Assembly (NCBI GenBank): GCA_038246345.1
Contig: JBBRWA010000310.1
Coordinates: 1 to 6,594, forward strand
Direction of reading: 5' to 3'
DNA length: 6,594 nt
Source: M3007 sp038246345
GTDB lineage: Bacteria; Bacteroidota; Bacteroidia; Chitinophagales; Saprospiraceae
Shown: positions 1 through 6,354 of the stretch, piece by piece
Numbering within the stretch: the stretch's first letter is position 1
Layout: each line of letters opens with the position of its first letter
Notes under the pieces: generated by a model
What the model was told of the DNA's origin: nothing
Database searches by the model: none
What the model saw: only the letters and a program-made list of their open reading frames with translations
Position numbers and translations under genes: made by a program

Positions 1-1
1 C

Positions 2-1024
2 CTGAACCGCTATCCCGATGAACAAAACTGGTTGGTATATAACAGCTTTACGGCACACCCTTCAGGCTTTGGTCCAATTGCTTTAGAGGTTCAGGCCCAG
101 ATTTTGGCCTATAAATCCAACAATTCATCACCGCTCAACAATGCCCTGATTGTCCGGTACAAAATTATTAACAGGACTGATACGGATATTAATTCATGCT
201 ATCTCGGCTTGTTCGCTGATTTCGATATTGGCAACCCGGGGGATGATTTTATGGGAAGTATCCCTAATAAGAATATCATGTATGCCTACAATGGCGACTT
301 GAATGATGAAGGCGGATTTGGGCAAAATATTCCGGTGATGGCCGTTGATATGCTGCGCGGGCCATTGGATACTTTAGGGTATGAAGTACAACTTCGCCAT
401 ATCATGGCCCTTGAAAATGCAGACAACCTGCAAGCGTCAGAATATTACAACCTTTTATCTGGCCGATTTGCAGATGGAAGCCCTGCGCCGAACAATGGTG
501 TCATGTATGCGGGCAACCCAAGTGATCCGAACGGCAATTCAGAGCAAGCGCTTGGCAATGCACCCGGACAACGGGTGGGGCTTGCTTCCTATGGTCCCTT
601 TACCCTGCAATCTAGTTCGGTGAATGAACTTATTGTTGCCTACTATTATGTTTATGAGCCTGGGAAAACCCCCGTTGAAATGGTGCAACAGCTATTCAGC
701 AATGGCAATGCCATTCAAGGTTTGTATGACAATTGTTTTATGGATGCTGACCCAACTTGTGATGCCATGGTATCTACCCAAAGCTATTTGTCGGACAACA
801 GCCTTCGCGTGTACCCGAATCCAACGACAACAAATGTGGTGGTTAAAAGTGAAGGCCAATCATTTTCCCATTTGGCATTAAGCGACCTGCTCGGCAGGCA
901 GTTGAAAGTGATCAACCTGGAAGCTCCAGTAAAGCAATATGTACTGCCAACGGGCGGCTTGGCGACAGGGGTTTATCTGCTAACGGTTGAAAATGTGACG
1001 CGAAAAATTGTGGTTCAGCGGTAG
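2..1024 (+). CDS. T9SS type A sorting domain-containing secreted protein, 5' partial
   Basis: The reading frame is open from the window edge to the TAG at 1022-1024, giving 340 visible residues. The N-terminus and any signal peptide lie outside the window, and the TTG at 32 is an internal codon, not a supported start. The last ~75 residues (from about base 800) form a typical T9SS C-terminal sorting domain: LRVYPNPTTT, a central LSDLLGRQLK strand pair, GLATGVYLLTV and a basic end KIVVQR. In known T9SS type A cargo this domain directs export through the outer-membrane translocon and is then removed by the PorU sortase, often with attachment to surface lipopolysaccharide. The upstream part has a beta-rich, Asp/Gly-rich stretch (LFADFDIGNPGDD, then AYNGDLNDEGGFG) of a kind I associate with other large secreted Bacteroidota proteins. 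It shows no catalytic motif I can name, so the enzymatic or adhesive role is unknown. The missing N-terminal part could hold a protease or other domain. Confidence 0.9.
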   Translation: MNRYPDEQNWLVYNSFTAHPSGFGPIALEVQAQILAYKSNNSSPLNNALIVRYKIINRTDTDINSCYLGLFADFDIGNPGDDFMGSIPNKNIMYAYNGDLNDEGGFGQNIPVMAVDMLRGPLDTLGYEVQLRHIMALENADNLQASEYYNLLSGRFADGSPAPNNGVMYAGNPSDPNGNSEQALGNAPGQRVGLASYGPFTLQSSSVNELIVAYYYVYEPGKTPVEMVQQLFSNGNAIQGLYDNCFMDADPTCDAMVSTQSYLSDNSLRVYPNPTTTNVVVKSEGQSFSHLALSDLLGRQLKVINLEAPVKQYVLPTGGLATGVYLLTVENVTRKIVVQR

Positions 1025-1104
1025 GAAGAATGGGCATTGGCAGAAAGAAGCATCCCTTATTTTTATTGGCGCAAAAACTGGGGTGAACCTTGGAAGTCGT
1101 TTAT

Positions 1105-1182
1105 ACTTATTGGTCGGACCACGAAAAGTGGTCAGACCAAATCGCCCTCGTCTGACCACTTTTCGTGGTCCGACGAATAAGT
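1105..1182. repeat. Nested inverted repeat (palindrome whose arms are palindromes)
   Basis: Arms at 1105-1136 and 1151-1182 are reverse complements over 32 bases with one mismatch (G1112 against G1175), around a 14-base spacer. Each arm also folds on itself. The left half pairs TGGTC-G-GACCAC with GTGGTC-A-GACCA around a GAAAA loop (1111-1139). The right half pairs CGTC-T-GACCAC with GTGGTC-C-GACG around a TTTTC loop (1149-1175). The element can therefore form one long hairpin or two short ones side by side. It lies between convergent genes, 80 bases after the stop of the leftward-lying gene. No T-run follows it in either direction, so it is not a standard intrinsic terminator. A REP/BIME-like dispersed element or a structured RNA are possible readings; neither is shown by this window alone. 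Confidence 0.9.
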
Positions 1183-1240
1183 TAAAGCCGATGCAGCCCT
1201 TTACCTTATGCTTCGCAGGCCAACGCTTGCCTTATTCCAT

Positions 1241-1279
1241 AAAAAGCAAGAGCCATCCCAAACAAGGGGTGGCTCTTGC
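1241..1279 (-). terminator. Rho-independent terminator of the S41 protease gene
   Basis: Bases 1246-1259 and 1266-1279 form a 14-bp stem (GCAAGAGCCAYCCC type, one T-G wobble) with a 6-base loop. Read on the minus strand, the stem is followed directly by five T residues (complement of AAAAA at 1241-1245), then ATGG. This is the correct order for termination of the minus-strand protease gene that ends at 1407, about 130 bases upstream of the stem. On the plus strand the stem is followed by CGTTATC, without a T-run, so it would serve the rightward gene poorly. Confidence 0.8.
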
Positions 1280-1334
1280 CGTTATCATATAATTAAAAAG
1301 GTCTCAAGGCAAACATCCTCAACCAAACCACCCC

Positions 1335-1404
1335 GTTGCCCACAATTTGCCTTTTGCCCCTTGCATATTTGCCTTTTGCAAACTTGCCTTTTTGCGAACT
1401 TGCC
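1335..1404. repeat. Degenerate heptanucleotide array, TTTGCCN units
   Basis: The stretch is built from near-copies of a 7-base word with a TTGC core. Units in register include TTTGCCT (1346), TTTGCCC (1353), CTTGCAT (1360), TTTGCCT (1368), TTTGCAA (1375), ACTTGCC (1382) and TTTTTGC (1389), with a GTTGCCC (1335) before and an ACTTGCC (1398) after. A 12-base word, TTTGCCTTTTGC, is repeated exactly at 1346 and 1368. On the minus strand it reads as GGCAAA-type repeats in the 3' untranslated part of the protease transcript, starting within a few bases of its stop codon. It has no coding or hairpin role that I can see. Confidence 0.7.
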
Positions 1405-1406
1405 CC

Positions 1407-3605
1407 TTAATGTTTCCCTACTAAAGCATCCATGCGCAGCATATCCAGCATGATCTGTACGGTTTCAAAAAGCTGTACATCTTTCTTGCGATCCTTCAGC
1501 CAACTTTCGTTGCGTGCGATGCGAGAGGTATCGCTTTCAATTTGCGTAATATCCGCCGTGAGGTTTTTAATGTTGAAACCATCGATCGGCTTGAAGATGT
1601 TATCATACTGATCGGCTTCTTTATCAAGATTTTTGTTCCACTGCTCAAACTTTTCCAGTTGGAGCGGGTATACGGTTTGGTCTTTTAATTTGCGCAAGCG
1701 ATTGGCGTTTTCAGTGACCAATTGGAACGTTGGATCGGCTTTTACCCGCCCTGTACTGTTCTTTTTAAGTTGTTCCAAATCAGAAATATGGTAGGCTGTC
1801 TGGTTGAAAGGAACGGGGTCAATGGTCGTTGATGCCAGCGGATAATCGGTTTCCCGCTCCCCATTATCAATAAGGTTGGAAAAATCGGGCAAAACGATAT
1901 CTGGTGTTACGCCGTCCAACTGGGTTGTTTTACCAGTGACGCGGTAGAACTTTTGCATGGTCAGTTTCATGGACCCCAGCGGTTTTACGGATTCATCAGA
2001 TACCACGTTATCAAGGTCGTAGAAACGCTGCACGGTACCTTTGCCGTAAGTGCCTGTGGAGCCTACTATTACGGCGCGTCCATAGTCCTGCATGGCTGCG
2101 GCTAAAATTTCAGAGGCAGAAGCGCTGTAAGCGTTGACCATGACAACCAATGGGCCACCCCATTGCACGCGTTGGTCGTTGTCGCTCATGATTTCAGGTT
2201 TTTTGCTGCGGCTTTTCACTTGTACGATTGGGCCTTCTTCAATGAAAAGCCCGCTCATTTGAATCACATCGCGGAGTGAACCGCCGCCATTGCCGCGCAA
2301 GTCAAGGATGATACCTTTTACTCGTTCTGCTTTGAGTTTGGCTACTTCTTTTTGAACATCGGTGGCGCAAGACGTAACCCCGGAAGGGGTGAAATCAGCA
2401 TAGAATTTTGGCAGAAAAATGTAGCCAATTTTGTTCTGCTCCTGACTGGAGGCATTGAGGATCAAGGACTTGGCAAAGCCTTCTTCCATGATAACCACAT
2501 CGCGTGTGATGGTAATTACTTTCACCGATCCATCAGACTTTTGAACCGTCAGGGTCACTTTTGTGTCTTTTGGGCCGCGAATTTTTGACACCACGTCGTC
2601 AATATCCCAACCCATAATATCGATGGATTCGGCATCGGTGGCGCCTTGGGCTACCTTTGTTATGACATCTTTGGCTTCTAACTGATTGTTTTTCCAAGCG
2701 GGGCCACCTGCTACGATTTCAGTTACAGTCGTTTTTTCGCCATCGCTTTGCAGGCGAGCGCCAATACCTTCAAGTTTGCCTGACATTTGAATGTCAAAAT
2801 TCTCCTTGTCGCTGGGAGAGTAGTACCCGGAGTGCGGGTCAAAAACATTGGTCAGGGAATTGAAGTATATTTCCATACGCTTGGCCCGATCTAGCTTTTG
2901 CATACGCTTGAACCACTTGTCATAAGTGTCCAAAACTTTTTCGCGCTGTTCTTTTTCGTGCGCTTCAAAGTTTTTTTTCTCGCCTTTGAAGTCGGGTTTA
3001 TCTTGTTTCTCCAATTCGTCCGTGACACGGTTCAATACTTCGTATTTCATCCATTTTTCCCAGCGACCGCGCAGTTCAGCATCGTCTTTTGCCCAAGCCA
3101 GCTTTTCACCGCTGGCTTCCAGCGACTCATTTTTTGAAAAATCAAAAGGCGCAGCGAGGATTTCACGATACCAAAGCTGGGTTTTAGTCAGCGATTGTTC
3201 CCACAGTGAAACCGTCAGGTCAAAAAATTGGAAAGTGCCCTCGTTTGCTTCATCATCCAGCTGCTTTTCGAAAGGCATCATTTGATTCGCATCGCCCTGG
3301 GTGAAGAAGCGCTTGCCGCTGTCAAGGTTTTTCAGGTAAAGGTTAAAGAGTTCCTTAGAGAATGTATCGTCGATGGCCTTGGGCTGGAAGTGGACACCAT
3401 TGAAGTGTTGTAGCACGGCTTTCATGAGCGCTGCTTCTTTCTTCGGGTTCGGATCACCGTTGTATGGCGAATTGAGGTTGAAAAATAAAGCAATGCCGAG
3501 CACCCCAAGAAAGGAGAATAGCAAGAGTGACGGTTTGAGTTTCATATCGAATGAGGATTTGCCAAAGTCAGATTTGCCGTTGCGGCGTGTTGGTAGATAC
3601 TGCAT
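1407..3605 (-). CDS. prc: Carboxy-terminal processing (tail-specific) protease, S41 family, Prc/Tsp-like
   Basis: This 732-residue serine protease should act in the periplasm, cutting proteins with unstructured C-terminal tails; in E. coli, Prc matures FtsI and degrades MepS. Visible parts: a hydrophobic signal or anchor segment (about 25-44), an N-terminal helical domain (about 50-245) ending in the family motif FDPHSGYYSP (255-264), a PDZ domain (about 270-355, LEGIGARLQ loop at 278-286), and an S41 core with DLRGNGGGS (435-443). By alignment with E. coli Prc from memory, the catalytic residues are Ser496 in SASASEI and Lys522 in TYGKGTVQ, with Asp507 in MQDYGRA. The C-terminal ~140 residues are helical and charged, like the Prc C-terminal domain (DUF3340). 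Length is close to E. coli Prc (682). The start is uncertain: an in-frame ATG at residue 21 (3543-3545) gives MKLKPSLLLFSFLG, a more normal signal-peptide start, and neither ATG has a Shine-Dalgarno sequence. The gene stands alone, with its own terminator at 1241-1279. Confidence 0.96.
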   Translation of the reverse strand: MQYLPTRRNGKSDFGKSSFDMKLKPSLLLFSFLGVLGIALFFNLNSPYNGDPNPKKEAALMKAVLQHFNGVHFQPKAIDDTFSKELFNLYLKNLDSGKRFFTQGDANQMMPFEKQLDDEANEGTFQFFDLTVSLWEQSLTKTQLWYREILAAPFDFSKNESLEASGEKLAWAKDDAELRGRWEKWMKYEVLNRVTDELEKQDKPDFKGEKKNFEAHEKEQREKVLDTYDKWFKRMQKLDRAKRMEIYFNSLTNVFDPHSGYYSPSDKENFDIQMSGKLEGIGARLQSDGEKTTVTEIVAGGPAWKNNQLEAKDVITKVAQGATDAESIDIMGWDIDDVVSKIRGPKDTKVTLTVQKSDGSVKVITITRDVVIMEEGFAKSLILNASSQEQNKIGYIFLPKFYADFTPSGVTSCATDVQKEVAKLKAERVKGIILDLRGNGGGSLRDVIQMSGLFIEEGPIVQVKSRSKKPEIMSDNDQRVQWGGPLVVMVNAYSASASEILAAAMQDYGRAVIVGSTGTYGKGTVQRFYDLDNVVSDESVKPLGSMKLTMQKFYRVTGKTTQLDGVTPDIVLPDFSNLIDNGERETDYPLASTTIDPVPFNQTAYHISDLEQLKKNSTGRVKADPTFQLVTENANRLRKLKDQTVYPLQLEKFEQWNKNLDKEADQYDNIFKPIDGFNIKNLTADITQIESDTSRIARNESWLKDRKKDVQLFETVQIMLDMLRMDALVGKH

Positions 3606-3796
3606 GTCCTAAATTATTGTTGCTTTGAGTGACCTAAATAGTCTTTTGTAACGCAAGAATGTGTGTTTTCTGTTTTACGGTTTAATTTATTCTACAAAAT
3701 AACAAGAAACAAGGGTGGCGGGTTAATTTGTGGGGTAATTTTTACTTTTCTATAACATCCATACACCAGAAAACGTTCGCGTATGCCAATGCCTTT

Positions 3797-3826
3797 TCTG
3801 CTTTTAATCCTTTGGCACTACCTTTG
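3797..3826 (+). promoter_or_regulatory. Bacteroidota-type sigma-A promoter for the polysaccharide co-polymerase gene
   Basis: TACCTTTG at 3819-3826 matches the Bacteroidota -7 consensus TANNTTTG exactly. An imperfect -33 element, TCTG (consensus TTTG), lies at 3797-3800 with an 18-base spacer. The transcript would start near 3832-3835, leaving a leader of about 50 bases before the ATG at 3883. The -7 match and position are good; the -33 match is weak. Confidence 0.55.
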
Positions 3827-3841
3827 CCTTAATAATAATAC

Positions 3842-3865
3842 TGCTGCTACGACATGCAGCATTTT
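3842..3865 (+). other. Small leader hairpin followed by TTTT
   Basis: TGCTGC (3842-3847) pairs with GCAGCA (3856-3861) around an 8-base loop and is followed by four T residues (3862-3865). It would lie in the predicted 5' leader, ending 17 bases before the start codon. The stem is only 6 bp, so it may be chance. If real, it could act as a weak attenuator or shape translation initiation. Confidence 0.25.
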
Positions 3866-3882
3866 GCCCACCCAAACTGATT

Positions 3883-6123
3883 ATGGATATTGCTTACCTC
3901 ATTGGCATATTGGCCCGCCGCAAGTGGCTGATCTTGACTGCTATGGCGATAGCAGCTGTAACGACATTCTTGTTTATCGGCAGCAAGCCGGAAAAATACA
4001 AAGCGAATGTTGTCATTTCAACGGGCATTGTAAACTATAAGGGCATCAATTCCGACAATTCGGATGCCTTTGTGCAGCAATATCAGGTGGAAAACGCCTT
4101 TTTGAACCTTATTGAATTTACCCAATCACGTGCCGTCCTCAAACTGCTTACCATCGAAATGCTCCAACACGACTTGGCGGCAGAAGGGGGCAACAGCGCA
4201 GAAAAGCCATTTCGGCAAGCCAATCGCAGTCTTTCCAATTTTTCGGACGAAGACAAAAAGCAACTTTTCGCTGATCTCCAACAAATCCAACTCGATAGCC
4301 TGGCGGATCCTGCTTTTAGCCAACAATTTGATTTTACACTCGATAAGATTTCCCGAGCCTACGGCTATGACCACGATGCCATCGGCCGCAGCTTGTCGGT
4401 AAAGCGCAAAACATCGACAGATTACCTGGATATTCAGTTGGTGACCGAATCGCCGGAACTGTCTAAATACATGGCGACCATTTATTCCAACAGGCTGTTG
4501 AATTATTACTTCAACCTTTCCGTAAAGGAGAAACGCAAAAATGTTGACTCCTACCAAAAGTTGTCTGCGGAGAAAAAAATGGTGGTCGATTCTATTTATG
4601 ACCTGCGTTTTGAATACCTCCGGCAAAAGGGCCTTCCTGTATTGGGCAGGCAAAGCGAAGAATTGGTGAGCCAGATTACCAAACTGGAACTGGATCGCCA
4701 ACGTGCTCAGTCAAAAAAAGCGTCGTCAGCAGAATCTGTGGACCGAATCAAAAAATACGAAACGGACCATGAATCCCGCGATGCAAAGGAAGTTAAAAAC
4801 AGGATGCTGGAACGCAGCAACACCGTCGACCAAATGGAAAAGGTGCGCGAACTCCGGCGCAAAAGCATGGAAGCTGGCGGCAAAAACCCCGACATCGAAT
4901 CTGAATTGAACGCGGCCAATGCCGACCTGGAGGAAAGCTTGCGCACCAGTGCCCGCAGCCAAGGCAAGGCCCGCAATGAGGAAGGCAAAAAAACGAAAGA
5001 AGACCTGTACAAAGAGCGGGTATCCGTTGATCTGGATCGCATAGACGCAGAGGAAAATTATTCGAGGCTCAACAACGAAATCTATACCTTAAAAAACAAG
5101 CTGGGCGGCATGGTGGTGAATGACGAGGTATCGACCAGGATGCAAGAGGCTCTCACGCGTGCCACATACGAGTATGAAAAAGTGGACGACGAACTCATAA
5201 CGGCCAAATTGGCCCTCGAAAACGCCGAAAACCCCTTGTCCATCGTGCAAAATGCGCAGTTGCCTGAATGGCCAGAACCCAATCGGCAGGTGTTACTGAG
5301 CATTTTCGCCGCCATCGTCATCGGCACCATGAGCTTGATTGGTTTGTTTATCTTGGCTTATATGGATGGAAGTTTGCAATCGCCTGATTTATTTAAAAAG
5401 TACACGGAAGGACTGCCTTTGCTCGGCACCGTGCCTGCTGTGGCGGTAAAAGGATTTAACCCTGAGGCAATATTTTCAGCCACCGGCGACCTGAAAGCCT
5501 ACACACCATTTCGGGAAAGTCTGCGCAAGATCCGGGGGCAGGTGCTGCATTCCGGTAAAAACACCTTTTTGATCGTCAGCACTAAGGACAAGGAAGGGAA
5601 AACGCTGTTTATGCTCTCCCTTGCCCATTCGCTGGCATTCAACAACAAGCGGGTGCTGATGCTCGACACCAATTTTAAAGCGCCACTGCCCGAAACATTT
5701 ATTGACGCCCCAACCGCCAACCGCGCGGTACTCAACAAAACCCTCCGCGACCACGGACTGGCTGAAGTTTTTCAACTCAAATCCAAAACGGCCGACGGCA
5801 CGGAACCACAACTCGTGGATATTTTGGGCAATACTGGCCTGCACCAATCGCCCAGCGAACTGCTGGATGCCGAAACTTTTCGCGCTTTTTTGACTGATTT
5901 GCGGGAGCACTACGATATCATTCTCCTCGAAGCGGCGGCGCTGAATACGTACTCCGATGCACAGGAGCTTGAACCTTTTGTCGACAAAGTGATCGCGGTG
6001 TTCAACGCCAATTCTTCGCTTAGCAACGCTGACAATGAATCGGTGGAGTACCTGCGCAATCTGGGTGGGAAATTCCTGGGCTCGGTGCTGACGGAGGTGG
6101 ATGGGAAAAAGGTGGGCGGTTGA
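3883..6123 (+). CDS. Wzc/GumC-like polysaccharide co-polymerase with degenerate BY-kinase domain
   Basis: This 746-residue inner-membrane protein has the architecture of chain-length determinant/BY-kinase fusions that control exopolysaccharide or capsule polymerisation and export. A first membrane helix (about 14-33) follows a short cytoplasmic N-terminus. Next come a Wzz-like periplasmic base (about 36-220), a long charged coiled-coil region (about 210-450), a proline-rich PEWPEPN stretch (461-467) and a second membrane helix (about 469-493). The cytoplasmic part has LLGTVP (512-517), the EX2RX2R oligomerisation motif (E545, R548, R551) and a P-loop fold. Walker A is mostly kept (STKDKEGKT, 566-574). 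Walker A' reads LDTNFK (594-599), where the family has DxDxR, and Walker B reads IILLEAAA (679-686), where it has a hydrophobic run then DxxP. The C-terminus ends VLTEVDGKKVGG with no tyrosine cluster. ATP binding may survive, but autokinase activity is doubtful. The start ATG lies 57 bases after a TANNTTTG box and has no Shine-Dalgarno sequence. No Wza, flippase, polymerase or glycosyltransferase gene adjoins it here. Confidence 0.9.
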   Translation: MDIAYLIGILARRKWLILTAMAIAAVTTFLFIGSKPEKYKANVVISTGIVNYKGINSDNSDAFVQQYQVENAFLNLIEFTQSRAVLKLLTIEMLQHDLAAEGGNSAEKPFRQANRSLSNFSDEDKKQLFADLQQIQLDSLADPAFSQQFDFTLDKISRAYGYDHDAIGRSLSVKRKTSTDYLDIQLVTESPELSKYMATIYSNRLLNYYFNLSVKEKRKNVDSYQKLSAEKKMVVDSIYDLRFEYLRQKGLPVLGRQSEELVSQITKLELDRQRAQSKKASSAESVDRIKKYETDHESRDAKEVKNRMLERSNTVDQMEKVRELRRKSMEAGGKNPDIESELNAANADLEESLRTSARSQGKARNEEGKKTKEDLYKERVSVDLDRIDAEENYSRLNNEIYTLKNKLGGMVVNDEVSTRMQEALTRATYEYEKVDDELITAKLALENAENPLSIVQNAQLPEWPEPNRQVLLSIFAAIVIGTMSLIGLFILAYMDGSLQSPDLFKKYTEGLPLLGTVPAVAVKGFNPEAIFSATGDLKAYTPFRESLRKIRGQVLHSGKNTFLIVSTKDKEGKTLFMLSLAHSLAFNNKRVLMLDTNFKAPLPETFIDAPTANRAVLNKTLRDHGLAEVFQLKSKTADGTEPQLVDILGNTGLHQSPSELLDAETFRAFLTDLREHYDIILLEAAALNTYSDAQELEPFVDKVIAVFNANSSLSNADNESVEYLRNLGGKFLGSVLTEVDGKKVGG

Positions 6124-6131
6124 CATATTGA

Positions 6132-6157
6132 TTTTTTTAACACATTTTTTTAACACA
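6132..6157. repeat. 13-bp tandem duplication (TTTTTTTAACACA x2)
   Basis: Two exact, adjoining copies lie at 6132-6144 and 6145-6157, starting 8 bases after the TGA of the co-polymerase gene. The second copy runs into the left arm of the long inverted repeat. The T-tracts lack a stem immediately before them, so I do not call a terminator. Confidence 0.85.
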
Positions 6158-6185
6158 TAGACACATAGGTACATAGAAAACATAG
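6152..6185. repeat. Left arm of inverted repeat, built of NNACATAG octamers
   Basis: This 34-base arm is the reverse complement of 6310-6343 except for two adjacent bases. It reads as 8-base units ending in ACATAG: ACACATAG twice, GTACATAG, then AAAACATAG with one extra base. The preceding T7 tract matches the A7 tract beyond the other arm after a one-base offset, which lengthens the symmetry to about 41 bases. Confidence 0.85.
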
Positions 6186-6208
6186 AGGACACCCCCTGAG
6201 GGTAGACG

Positions 6209-6243
6209 CGTAAATCATTACTCGTCAATCGTAAATCGAACAC
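6209..6243. repeat. Degenerate heptanucleotide array, CGTAAAT units
   Basis: Five consecutive 7-base words are in register: CGTAAAT (6209), CATTACT (6216), CGTCAAT (6223), CGTAAAT (6230) and CGAACAC (6237). The first and fourth are identical, the second and third differ from them at one to three positions, and the fifth is marginal. The array lies between the two arms of the inverted repeat. I see no gene or RNA that it belongs to. Confidence 0.55.
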
Positions 6244-6309
6244 AGCCCGCGAGATGTTTCAAAAAAGCTCCCATTGCTAGGCTGCGTTCATGCGTTTCCC
6301 GATATTAAA

Positions 6310-6343
6310 CTATGTTTTCTATGTCTCTATGTGTCTATGTGTT
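6310..6343. repeat. Right arm of inverted repeat, built of CTATGTNN octamers
   Basis: This is the partner of 6152-6185, matching 32 of 34 bases in reverse complement. The units are CTATGTTTT, CTATGTCT, CTATGTGT and CTATGTGT. An A7 tract follows at 6345-6351, and the stop codon of the minus-strand T9SS gene lies only 12 bases beyond the arm. The spacer between arms is 124 bases, too long for a standard terminator loop. Confidence 0.85.
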
Positions 6344-6354
6344 GAAAAAAACGC

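Noticed and set aside
1105..1182. Nested palindrome as a bidirectional intrinsic terminator
   Set aside because: Neither strand has a T-run after the long stem or after either small hairpin. A proper minus-strand terminator exists separately at 1241-1279.
1008..1453. Plus-strand open frames of 94 and 81 codons in the convergent intergenic region
   Set aside because: They run through the nested palindrome, the terminator stem and the heptad array. Their sequences follow those repeats and do not look like proteins.
2926..3285. 119-codon open frame on the plus strand inside the protease gene
   Set aside because: It is rich in Ser, Phe and Cys as expected from the complement of Glu/Lys-rich codons, and it is fully antisense to the conserved protease.
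3695..3702. Possible -7 box (TTATTTTG on the minus strand) for the protease gene
   Set aside because: It differs from TANNTTTG at one of the key bases, has no -33 TTTG at suitable spacing, and would leave a leader of about 85 bases. It is too weak to list as a promoter.
4126..4701. 191-codon open frame on the minus strand
   Set aside because: It is antisense to the well-supported co-polymerase gene, and its translation has no recognisable motif or membrane pattern.
5476..6243. 255-codon open frame on the minus strand
   Set aside because: It lies antisense to the P-loop domain of the co-polymerase and its first residues come from the CTATGT repeat arm. The translation shows no domain logic.
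6152..6343. CRISPR-like array
   Set aside because: The repeats are inverted octamers and heptads without regular spacers of 25-40 bases, and no cas gene is present.
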